Shown piece after piece: positions 31,132 through 40,190 of a stretch of 64,000 bases of DNA (its first letter is position 1; every line of letters begins with the position of its first letter). Where the stretch lies: contig JAHEET010000013.1 of NCBI GenBank assembly GCA_024640565.1, forward strand, positions 124,001-188,000. Reading direction: 5' to 3'. The notes below the pieces were generated by a model. The model did no database searches and had not been told where the DNA came from. It worked only from the letters and a program-made list of their open reading frames with translations. The stretch is from Flavobacteriaceae bacterium. Lineage in GTDB: Bacteria > Bacteroidota > Bacteroidia > Flavobacteriales > Flavobacteriaceae. The position numbers and the translations under genes are program-made.

Positions 31132-32487
31132 CTATGAAACCAGCTGTTTCACTTCTTCAAAATCCAATCCACCGTAATTCCCAGAACTCATTAATACCAG
31201 CGCTGTATTTTTTAGATTTTCGGCAAATAGAAATGCTTTAAATTCTTGCGGATTTGTGTAAATAATTAAATCCTCACGTTGAAATGCTTTGGCAATTTGT
31301 GCGGAAGTTACAGCGTCTAATTTTTTTATTTTTACGGCATCTGGGGAATAAAAAACAACCGCTTTATCTGCTGCATCTAAGGCGCCTCTATATTCTTCCA
31401 AAAAAGCAGCATTTAAACTCGAATAGGTATGCAGTTCTAAGCAGGCGAATAGAGTTCTGTTTTCGTATTGTTTTTTGAGAGCTTTAGTGGTTGCACTTAC
31501 TTTAGAGGGAGAATGTGCAAAGTCTTTAAAAATGACGCTTGTATTGTTTTCAGCAATTTTTTCTAGACGTTTGCTTGCTCCAGAAAAACTTGCAATCGCC
31601 TCATAAAAATCATCTTCATCAATCCCCATATGTTGGCAAATCCACTTTGCACCTGCCAAGTTCTGTAAATTGTGTGTGCCAAAGACTTCTAAAGGCAAAT
31701 CCCCTTCAGAGGTTTCTAAGTAGGTAACACCATTTTCTATAAAATGATTGGGGGTTTGATAGGGGTATTTTTTTATATGATTTTCAGAAGATTCCACCAC
31801 CGTTTTCACGGTAGTATCTGCTTCGTTATATACCATAATTCCACCGTGTACCATTGAATCTGTAAATACTTTAAACTGGGATACATAATTTTCAAAGGTT
31901 GGAAAAACATTGATATGATCCCAAGCGATCCCACTTAACAAGGCAATATTTGGCTTGTACAAATGAAATTTTGGACGGCTATCAATGGGGGAACTTAAAT
32001 ATTCATCGCCCTCTAAAACAATAAATTCATTTTCTGCAGTCAGGTGAACCATTGTTTCAAAGCCTTCGAGTTGCGCGCCTACCATATAATCTACCGTTAT
32101 TTCATGATAATTTAAGACATGTAAAATCATCGAAGTTATGGTTGTTTTTCCATGGGAACCTCCAATAACAACACGGGTTTTATTTTTAGATTGTTCGTAT
32201 AAAAACTCAGGGTAAGAGTAAATTTTTATCCCTAATTCTTGTGCTTTTAACAATTCTGGATTGTCTTTTTTAGCATGCATTCCTAAAATAATGGCATCAA
32301 TATTTGAGGTTATTTTTTCTGGAAACCAACCAAATTTTTCTGGCAATAAACCATAGGCAGCAAGGCGAGATTTTGACGGATCGTTAATTAGGTCATCACT
32401 CCCAGAAATTTGAGCTCCTTTGAGGTGCAGTGCAATGGCTAAGTTGTGCATTGCGCTTCCGCCAATGGCAATAAAATGTAGGTTCAT
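31132..32487 (-). CDS. mpl: UDP-N-acetylmuramate--L-Ala-gamma-D-Glu-meso-DAP ligase
   Basis: HFIAIGGSAMHNLAIALHLKGAQISGSDD; VVIGGSHGKTTITSMILHVL. Confidence 0.92.
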   Translation of the reverse strand: MNLHFIAIGGSAMHNLAIALHLKGAQISGSDDLINDPSKSRLAAYGLLPEKFGWFPEKITSNIDAIILGMHAKKDNPELLKAQELGIKIYSYPEFLYEQSKNKTRVVIGGSHGKTTITSMILHVLNYHEITVDYMVGAQLEGFETMVHLTAENEFIVLEGDEYLSSPIDSRPKFHLYKPNIALLSGIAWDHINVFPTFENYVSQFKVFTDSMVHGGIMVYNEADTTVKTVVESSENHIKKYPYQTPNHFIENGVTYLETSEGDLPLEVFGTHNLQNLAGAKWICQHMGIDEDDFYEAIASFSGASKRLEKIAENNTSVIFKDFAHSPSKVSATTKALKKQYENRTLFACLELHTYSSLNAAFLEEYRGALDAADKAVVFYSPDAVKIKKLDAVTSAQIAKAFQREDLIIYTNPQEFKAFLFAENLKNTALVLMSSGNYGGLDFEEVKQLVS

Positions 32488-32595
32488 AAACAGAAATTTT
32501 TAAAAGGTAAAAATACGAAAGCTTTGCACAATAGGGCTTGACTTTAATGGGAAACTCTAAAAAAATAACAGCTACTCTTTTTGGGTTCTAGAGAA

Positions 32596-33609
32596 TTAGT
32601 TGAATCGCATTTTTGGAGTGCTATTTTCTTCTAAAACAACTCTTGTTGGTGTATCTACCCCATTAATAATACTTTCTGTTCCCTTTGCAACTGCTTGTAT
32701 TGTTTGGGTAATTACGGTCATGTTCAGGGTGGCAGCTTCGTCGGATACTTGGTGATAGTCTTCATCTACATCGATGGGCGTTGTTGAAAAGGTGTGTGAC
32801 GGTACGCCCAATCTTGCCAAGGAAGCATTGTCGGATCTAAAAAACAAATTAAACTTTTTATAGGGATCTGGATACAACTGATAGCCAGTTCCTTCCAAAT
32901 TTTGTTGGATAATTTTTCCAAAATCTGAACGATCAAAACCTGTTAACCAAGCGGTATTGGGTCCAAAACTTGGTGTTTTTCCTATCATTTCTAAATTAAT
33001 TCCTGCGACAAACTTATAGGCGTCAATTCCTTTTCCAAAATGTGTAGAACCTTTCAATCCCATTTCTTCTCCGGTAAAGGCCACAAAAACGATGGTTCGC
33101 TCATTGGTCCCTTTGTTTTTAAAATATTCGGCCAAGGCTAAAACTCCTGTGACCCCAGAGGCATCATCATTGGCGCCATTGTAGATAGAATCTAATTTCC
33201 CTGTTGTTTTCCGAATGCCTAAATGGTCAAAATGGGCCGATACCACCACAAATTCGTCCCTCTTGCTTTTTCCTTCTAAAACACCAATGATATTACTAGC
33301 AGTAATCTTTTCTTGGGTCCTTCGGTTCTCAAAAGAGAATGTTTGTCTGTAGGTTAATAAATCTTGAAAGGTAGCAAGGCCAATTCGTTTGAATTCATTT
33401 TCAATATATACCGCAGCCTTTTCTATTCCACGAGTTCCCGTACCTCTTCCTTCCATTTCGTCTGAAGCCAAAGTGTACAGGTGTTTTCTTACGGTATTTG
33501 AATCAATTTCATACGTCACAGAAGCCATTTTGTTGTTAATGGTTGTTGGTTGCTTCTTACAGGATATTGCAAGGAGTAATACTAAAACAATGGGAGCGAT
33601 ACTTTTCAT
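32596..33609 (-). CDS. M28-family metallopeptidase lipoprotein
   Basis: VVVSAHFDHLGI; NGANDDASGVTGVLALAEYF; FVAFTGEEMGLKGS; lipobox LLLAISCKK. Confidence 0.93.
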   Translation of the reverse strand: MKSIAPIVLVLLLAISCKKQPTTINNKMASVTYEIDSNTVRKHLYTLASDEMEGRGTGTRGIEKAAVYIENEFKRIGLATFQDLLTYRQTFSFENRRTQEKITASNIIGVLEGKSKRDEFVVVSAHFDHLGIRKTTGKLDSIYNGANDDASGVTGVLALAEYFKNKGTNERTIVFVAFTGEEMGLKGSTHFGKGIDAYKFVAGINLEMIGKTPSFGPNTAWLTGFDRSDFGKIIQQNLEGTGYQLYPDPYKKFNLFFRSDNASLARLGVPSHTFSTTPIDVDEDYHQVSDEAATLNMTVITQTIQAVAKGTESIINGVDTPTRVVLEENSTPKMRFN

Positions 33610-33653
33610 TTATATTTGATTTTAAAAGGATAAATATAGCTAATTTAATTTCG

Positions 33654-33661
33654 TATTTTTG
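33654..33661 (+). promoter_or_regulatory. -7 type promoter element upstream of kdsA
   Basis: TATTTTTG matches TAnnTTTG, 16 bp before the ATG. Confidence 0.45.
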
Positions 33662-33677
33662 CACAAAATAGCAAGCA

Positions 33678-34496
33678 ATGATTTTATCTGAAATTCCAAA
33701 TATTAAACACACCGATGCAAATAATTTCTTTTTACTGTCTGGCCCTTGTGCTATTGAGAGTGAAGAAATGGCATTACGAATAGCTGAAAAAGTAGTAACA
33801 ATTACAGATAAATTAGAGATTCCCTATGTTTTTAAAGGGAGTTTTAAAAAAGCCAACCGAAGTAGAATTGATAGTTTTACAGGAATTGGCGATGAAAAAG
33901 CTTTAAAAATTTTACGCAAAGTTTCTGAAACTTTCAAGGTTCCAACAGTAACGGACATTCACGAGGCCTCGGATGCTGCCAAGGCGGCTCAGTATGTCGA
34001 TGTTTTACAAATTCCTGCCTTTTTAGTACGTCAAACAGACTTGGTGGTAGCAGCCGCCAAAACAGGTAAAGTTGTCAACTTAAAAAAAGGACAATTTATG
34101 AGTCCAGATGCCATGAAGCATGCCGTTCAAAAAGTAAAGGATGCGGGTTCAAACAAGGCTTGGATTACAGACAGAGGAACCATGTTTGGCTATCAAGACA
34201 TGATTGTAGATTTTAGAGGCATTCCAGAAATGCGTGCCTTTGCCCCTACCATCCTTGATGTAACACATTCACTTCAGCAACCCAATCAGGCGGCAGGAGT
34301 CACCGGTGGACGACCAGAAATGATTGAAACAATTGCCCGAGCGGGTATTGTAAATAATGTTGATGGCTTATTTATTGAAACACATTTCGATCCTGCAAAT
34401 GCAAAAAGTGACGGGGCCAACATGTTGCATTTAGACAACCTAGAGGGATTGTTAACCAATTTAGTAGCCATTCGCAAAACCATTAACAATTTGTAA
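33678..34496 (+). CDS. kdsA: 3-deoxy-8-phosphooctulonate synthase
   Basis: FFLLSGPCAIESEEMALRIAE; YVFKGSFKKANRSRIDSFTGIG; DVTHSLQQPN. Confidence 0.97.
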   Translation: MILSEIPNIKHTDANNFFLLSGPCAIESEEMALRIAEKVVTITDKLEIPYVFKGSFKKANRSRIDSFTGIGDEKALKILRKVSETFKVPTVTDIHEASDAAKAAQYVDVLQIPAFLVRQTDLVVAAAKTGKVVNLKKGQFMSPDAMKHAVQKVKDAGSNKAWITDRGTMFGYQDMIVDFRGIPEMRAFAPTILDVTHSLQQPNQAAGVTGGRPEMIETIARAGIVNNVDGLFIETHFDPANAKSDGANMLHLDNLEGLLTNLVAIRKTINNL

Positions 34497-34608
34497 AGTA
34501 TTTTTTTGGGAAGATTTAAGCACTTCTTTTTCGAAGTCTTTTGTTGCTATTTTACAGCAGTTCATAAAGTGCTTAATTTTTGTATCTTAGCACATATTAA
34601 GAATTTCC

Positions 34609-35181
34609 ATGCCCAAAAATACTTATTTACACGACAATCACGAAGTAAACCTTATTTTGAAAGGGGTTACGAGCATTCTTATTGGTATTTATCTTTTTTG
34701 TGGTGCTTACCTGATCAAAAGTATTTTAAACGGTTTTTTAATTGACGATCATCTTACCGGCATGTTCTCGGCAGAAATTATTGAATATGTTGCCCTTGGA
34801 ATCTTGCTTTTAGTGTTTGTATTCAGTTCACTAGCCCTTGTTTTTGCAGGAAGACGCATTGCCAAAAGACACAAGTTTAAATTGTGGAATGCCAAAACAA
34901 AAAAAACAGCTTTAAGATATTTGTTGCTGATTGCTTTCTTAGCAGCTATGCTTATTTTTTTGATGAATGCTGGGCTGATTGATTTGATAACACCTACTTT
35001 TTTAGTAGCCTATGGCCTTATCCTCTATCTTTTAAGAGATCATTATCGAAAAAAACGATTCTTTCTTTCTGGATTGGCCTTTGCTTTGGGAGCCTTGTGC
35101 TATTTTATTCCTGGCTACTGGTCTTCTGCTGTTTCAATTTTAGGAATTGCGCATGTGGCCTATGGCATTGTCGTCAATTAA
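34609..35181 (+). CDS. Hypothetical multi-pass membrane protein
   Basis: Long ORF with several hydrophobic segments. Confidence 0.65.
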   Translation: MPKNTYLHDNHEVNLILKGVTSILIGIYLFCGAYLIKSILNGFLIDDHLTGMFSAEIIEYVALGILLLVFVFSSLALVFAGRRIAKRHKFKLWNAKTKKTALRYLLLIAFLAAMLIFLMNAGLIDLITPTFLVAYGLILYLLRDHYRKKRFFLSGLAFALGALCYFIPGYWSSAVSILGIAHVAYGIVVN

Positions 35182-35403
35182 GGCATCCCTTCGCTGAATT
35201 TCTTTGACGATGTTTTCGAGTCCATTCAATTGCAGCTCGTACACCAACCCCATTTGCTTTCCCAATTTGCCTGCAGGAAATCCCTTGTTGCTATACCAGA
35301 CAATATACTGTTCTGGCAAATCGATGAGAAAAGTCCCTTTGTATTTTCCAAAAGGCATTTTCATTTTTGCCAAGTCGATGAGAAATTGTTGGTCTTGGAT
35401 CAT
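35140..35403 (-). CDS. DUF3820-family small protein
   Basis: MPFGKYKGTFLIDLPEQYIVWYSNKGFPAGKLGKQM. Confidence 0.8.
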   Translation of the reverse strand: MIQDQQFLIDLAKMKMPFGKYKGTFLIDLPEQYIVWYSNKGFPAGKLGKQMGLVYELQLNGLENIVKEIQRRDALIDDNAIGHMRNS

Positions 35404-36612
35404 TTATTCTTTTCCATCAAGATAGGCTTGTAAATAAGAAAATCGAGGCGTTAATTTTCCGTTTTCTGTCATTTTTGCACGTGCTAAAACACCGTCTTTA
35501 TCGTTGTTAAAAAAAGCAGGAATTACATGTTCTAAAAACAATTTTCCAAACCCTTCACTGGCATCTTTTGGCAACTCGCAAGGCAAATTGTCTACTGCCA
35601 TCACTACTATGGCATCTTCAGCTTTAAAGTCTACCTCTTTTTCGGTGCTTGGATCATATCCATAAATGGGATCTGCAATGGTGGAAGGCCTAAGGGTAGC
35701 GGCTACTGGACCGTCTATGTCACAAGAGATATCTGCTACAAATTGAATCTTAAAATCTTGTCTTTTTGCATCCGCTCTTGTAAACAAATAAGGCGAACCC
35801 TCTCCGAAGAAATGCCCTGCAATAAAGTAGTCGGTTACTTTTGCAAAGCGCATAAAATTGGCTTCGTATTTTTCTGGATGCGCATAAAAGTCGTTGTTAT
35901 TGAGAACTTGCCCGTCAATTCGTTTGTTGTAGTCCAACACATCAATCATGCAATACACTGGCTTTGTATATGTTTGGGTCAAGTAGGCCGCAACATCCAC
36001 CTGTGGTATTTGTATTGCATCTAACATTTCTTTGGCTCCACGCGCTACTTTTCCATTTCCAGAAAGTGCTATTTTAAGATTTGGTAGTTGTATGTTCTTT
36101 AGCTGATCAATCAATTCTTGCTGACTACCTAAGGTGGCTGCTTTTGGCAATTGAAAGGTTTCCTTTTTTAACCCTATTGCCCTAAAGCCGTTGTATGCAC
36201 CTACAATGCCTGCATACCGGCCAAACCCAATCAAACGCATGCCGTTTTCCTCTACGATTACTTCATGGTCGTAGAGTGTAATATTTTTATCAATGACAGC
36301 CTGTAATAATTTTCTGTTATAGGGTTGCTTTTTGATGGTATGACTAAAGAAAAAATATTTTTTATTTGGAAGCAAGGCTTCTATTGGCACTTCTTTTACC
36401 CCAATAAGTACATCACAGTCCGACATATTAGAAGTCACTTCAATCCCTTCTTTTTGATAGGCTTGGTCTGTAAAAATTCTAATGGACGAAGTTTCTACTT
36501 TTATGGAAGCGCTTGCAAACTTCTTTTTGAGTTCTATTAATTTTTCGGGTGCGAAAACAACCCGCCTGTCTGGTGGATTTTTACGTTCTCTGATAATTCC
36601 AAACTTTGTCAT
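35404..36612 (-). CDS. NAD(P)-dependent oxidoreductase, alanine/saccharopine dehydrogenase-like
   Basis: GIIRERKNPPDRRVVFAPEKL; GFGRYAGIVGAYNGFRA; ADISCDIDGPVAATLRPSTIADPIYGYDP. Confidence 0.8.
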   Translation of the reverse strand: MTKFGIIRERKNPPDRRVVFAPEKLIELKKKFASASIKVETSSIRIFTDQAYQKEGIEVTSNMSDCDVLIGVKEVPIEALLPNKKYFFFSHTIKKQPYNRKLLQAVIDKNITLYDHEVIVEENGMRLIGFGRYAGIVGAYNGFRAIGLKKETFQLPKAATLGSQQELIDQLKNIQLPNLKIALSGNGKVARGAKEMLDAIQIPQVDVAAYLTQTYTKPVYCMIDVLDYNKRIDGQVLNNNDFYAHPEKYEANFMRFAKVTDYFIAGHFFGEGSPYLFTRADAKRQDFKIQFVADISCDIDGPVAATLRPSTIADPIYGYDPSTEKEVDFKAEDAIVVMAVDNLPCELPKDASEGFGKLFLEHVIPAFFNNDKDGVLARAKMTENGKLTPRFSYLQAYLDGKE

Positions 36613-36704
36613 TTTCTTTACTGTAATATTTGTTCGAAGATATTGGATTTTATAAAGATGGGCAACTAGATTTTTTATACTTTTGTAAACGAATTTAAAA
36701 AACT

Positions 36705-37097
36705 GGGGACGACTGGTTTTGACAGCAAGTACTGTGAATTTGTAAGCATATCAAGGACTGAAATCATTCTTGTAAAACTTATTTCAACTATTTAACCGGC
36801 GAAGATAACTACGCTTTAGCTGCTTAATCCGAATCATAGTAGGATTGGCCTAGTCCCGCAAGGCGGGAAAGCTTTATGTCCACGAAAAGCCTTGGTTTAC
36901 GGCGTTTCACTTTTGGGCATCGTAAAAGTAAACATAGGAAACTTGAAGCTTTGGCAAGTTTTTGAAATTAAAAAAGATACGTTTAAAATAGATTGTTCTT
37001 AATCAGTTTTAGGCCGACAACCAAGTAAGAACTATATATGTAGAAAGCTTTTTTGCTGCTTGTTTGGACCCGAGTTCGATTCTCGGCGTCTCCACCA
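36705..37097 (+). ncRNA. ssrA: tmRNA (tag peptide ending GEDNYALAA)
   Basis: 5' GGGGACGACTGG pairs with 3' GTCTCCACCA; T-arm GTTCGATTC; tag ORF GGC GAA GAT AAC TAC GCT TTA GCT GCT TAA at 36798-36826; upstream TACTTTTG element. Confidence 0.96.
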
Positions 37098-38128
37098 CAC
37101 GGGACAAACTCATATTTTTTGAGATTTGTCCCTTTTTATTTTCACCTAACTCTTTGTCTATCTGCAAGATATACCTCAACACATCATTGATTCTTGTAGT
37201 TCGACATTTTTTTCCGTCAAATTCTATTTTTTCTGGAAAAATCGAACTAATCAACTTCTTTTTATGCGCAATTGCACTGTTGGTATAGGTTTGCTTAAAA
37301 TTTTCTAAATGCTGAAACGCATTTTCAATAAGACCCTTGTATTCCGAATCAGAAGTATTTAGTCCATTCAAACTAGAAGTGATTTGATCTCGTTGCTTGG
37401 TATATCTATTTAATGTTTGCCCATAGACTTTTGGAGATATAGCTCCATCTACTAATAAATCTTGTAGATTTTCAATCCGCTGGTTTGAAGAAGCTAATTC
37501 CTTCTCTAACTTTTTTCTTTTTCTTGTTCTGTCTTTTTGATTAACTCCAGACAATGACTTTAAAATCTCTTTATACAGAACTTTTGATTGTTTGGTAAAT
37601 TGAAAATCATCTAAAATAGATTCAAAAACCGTGTTGACTTTCTTCGCTGAGAATCGCTCTTTTTTACAATGATTACAATGGTAATAAAAATACTTTTTAC
37701 CTGTACAGCTCTTTGAAGGACTTCCTGTCATTTTCGATTGGCATTTGGAGCATTGTAAGATTCCTCTCAATGGAAGTTCTTCACGAAGTGTATTATAAAT
37801 AGGTCGATTTCTTTTCTTTTGGCGTTCGGACAATTTTTCTTGAACTTGGTAAAATAGTTTCTCAGAAATTATTCCTTGATGAACACCCTCAATCCACTCC
37901 TCCTGCTCCTCTCCTTCTTTTGGAACAACAATTTTACCCATATATACCGGGTTTTTCAATAAAAGAGATAAATTATTTCTACTAACTTTAAATCCTTTGC
38001 TACCCAATTCTTCACGAATCGCTGCTTGAGTTTTACCTAATATGATTCCCTTATATGCAAATTGAATAAATTTAGCGAGAATATTTTGAAAAGCACATAA
38101 TGCTTTACAAACAAAAGAGATAACAAAA
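37009..38128 (-). pseudogene. Serine recombinase fragment lacking its N-terminal catalytic domain; C-terminus reads antisense through the tmRNA 3' end
   Basis: LLKNPVYMGKI recombinase domain, zinc-ribbon CSKCQSKMTGS...YYHCNHCKK; C-terminus VETPRIELGSKQAAK is antisense tmRNA; open frame continues upstream (ALCAFQNILAKFIQFAYKGIILGKTQAAIREEL) to a stop with no resolvase domain. Confidence 0.85.
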
Positions 38129-38185
38129 AACTAATTTAATTGTAAGTTGGTTTAAATAAATATAATAGATATAAAGACAATAGTC

Positions 38186-38798
38186 GGTTCTGTCGCATTA
38201 ACTTAATAAAAGATTAAAAATACAGTTTTTAATACATTATTATGCAACTAACGAACAGAATGTTTTGAACGAAGTAGAACAAGGATTAATGATTTGATTC
38301 TTTTTAATTATGCTGACTACTTCTATTCCTGAAAGGGTTCGCTGTGCTGATTCAAACTCCTTAAATCCTGTCATTATTTTTATTCGCCTTTTTATTCTTC
38401 GGTGGTCTTGTTCTATGATATTATTCAAGTACTTGACCTTTCGTATTTTTATTTTCTTTGAACTTAAACTTCTTTTGTTCACTGTTAAAATTGCTGAACT
38501 ATTAGCCCCCACTCTTATCTATGTTTACAATTCTCGGCTTTCCATTATTACCTATAGCTTTGTTGAAAAATTTCTGTGCTGACATTTTCTGTCTGCGTTT
38601 AGTTAACAAGAAATCTACTGTATTTCCATACTTATCTACTGCTCGGTATAAATACATGTCTCTGCCTTTTACCTTGATATATGTTTCATCCATTCGCCAA
38701 CTATCACAAACTTGCTTTTTTCGCTTATGCATATTCTTCTCAACTTCTTTAGAAAATTTAAACACCCATCTTTGGATGGTTGAATGGTCTACTTTCAC
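38186..38798 (-). mobile_element. IS6-like insertion sequence, copy 1 (truncated; transposase frameshifted)
   Basis: Left end GGTTCTGTCGCAT at 38186; ORFs 38240-38512 and 38502-38798 are two parts of the copy 2-like transposase in different frames; right end missing. Confidence 0.85.
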
Positions 38799-39328
38799 AA
38801 ATCTATACCATAATCACCTTTTAAAGGATGTGGAGTTCCGTGACTTTTACCCACTAATGCTGTTTGATAGCCTTTTGTTTTTAAAACATCAAACATATTG
38901 ATACCATCTTCTGCAATTACTTTTTTTTGCTTAAAAGGCTCAATAAGTACATTTGGAAATCCTTTAGTTCTTTTGTCTTGTCTTTTTAAAGAGCCCACAT
39001 TATATACCTGATTATCTATACCTGTTGCATATTGCCCACTAATTAAAGCGGCTCTTGATGGTGCACAATTTTGGTTGGTATAGGCATTTGTAAAAGACAT
39101 CCCTTGTGATGCCAATTTATCGATTACGGGTGTTTCATAAATTTTAGAACCGTTATTTCCATTTGTATTTCCTGTGCTTATATCTGTCCAACCCAAATCA
39201 TCTGCAAATATGAATACAATATTTGGTTTTTTATTAGTATTCTCCTTTTCTTGCTCTTTTGATGAGCTACAATTGAACAATGCCAATGTTAAAAAACAGA
39301 TAATTGATATTTGAGATATTCTCTTCAT
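38795..39328 (-). pseudogene. Sulfatase (type I) lipoprotein, truncated to N-terminal 177 aa
   Basis: KPNIVFIFADDLGWTDIS; CAPSRAALISGQYATG; ends abruptly at the IS copy 1 junction. Confidence 0.88.
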
Positions 39329-39356
39329 TTTAATATTGCTATACTTTTTATATTTT

Positions 39357-40131
39357 GGTTCTGTCGCATCTGCTAAAATTAAGCATCAAGTTTTAAACTA
39401 ATTTAATTTATCAAGAAGCTAATGATATAAATGATTTGTAGGTTGAACTTTCAGGGTTCACCAGTTGATTTTTCTTTATCATTCTAACTACTTCTATTCC
39501 TGGTATGGTTCTCTTTGCTGATTCAAATTCTTTAAAACCTAGACCTAGCACAATACGCCACTTTATCATTCGATGGTCTTGTTCTACAATATTATTGAGG
39601 TATTTGCATTGCCTTATTTTTATGTTTGAATAGTTTCTTCGATTGTATAGTTTTATCGCAGCTTTATTCGACCCACTCTTATCGATGTTTATAAGTTCTG
39701 GATTAACATTATTCTCTATGGCTTTGATTAAAAATTTCTGTGCAGATATACGGTGTCTTCTTTTAGTTAACAACAAGTCTACAGTATCCCCTTCTTTATC
39801 AACTGATCTGTATAAATATCTCCACTCACCCTTTACCTTAATATAGGTTTCATCTAGTCTCCACCTTTTTCCAACTAATTTTTTTCTCTTTCTGAATTGT
39901 TGTTCTACAAGGGGTGTGAATTTGAATACCCAACGTTGAATAGTAGCATGATCAACTTTGACTCCTCTGATAGATAAAAGTTCTTCTACATCCCTATAGC
40001 TAAGACTAAACCTTAATTTGAAGTAAACAGCTTGTAATATGATTGCTTTAGGAAAACAGTGACCTTTGAACATCTTTTTTGTTGTAAATATAAGAAATTT
40101 GATTTTTCCTTACATTAGATGCGACAGAACC
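39357..40131 (-). mobile_element. IS6-like insertion sequence, copy 2 (complete, 775 bp)
   Basis: Ends GGTTCTGTCGCATCT...AGATGCGACAGAACC around a single transposase ORF. Confidence 0.92.
39411..40073 (-). CDS. IS6/IS26-family DDE transposase
   Basis: FKGHCFPKAIILQAVYFKLRFSLSYRDVEELL; WRLDETYIKVKGEWRYLYRSVDKEGDTVDLLLTKRR; NNIVEQDHRMIKWR; FKEFESAKRTIPGIE. Confidence 0.95.
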   Translation of the reverse strand: MFKGHCFPKAIILQAVYFKLRFSLSYRDVEELLSIRGVKVDHATIQRWVFKFTPLVEQQFRKRKKLVGKRWRLDETYIKVKGEWRYLYRSVDKEGDTVDLLLTKRRHRISAQKFLIKAIENNVNPELINIDKSGSNKAAIKLYNRRNYSNIKIRQCKYLNNIVEQDHRMIKWRIVLGLGFKEFESAKRTIPGIEVVRMIKKNQLVNPESSTYKSFISLAS

Positions 40132-40190
40132 AGAAATATTTTTTTTTTAAAAAATAAAAAAAATAAGTATTTTGCACAAAATAATATTTT

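Noticed and set aside
37064-37288. Plus-strand ORF overlapping the tmRNA 3' end
   Set aside because: Runs from tmRNA sequence into antisense of the recombinase; not a plausible gene
39349-40139. 8-bp target-site duplication flanking IS copy 2
   Set aside because: Flanks TATATTTT and AGAAATAT do not match; no duplication claimed
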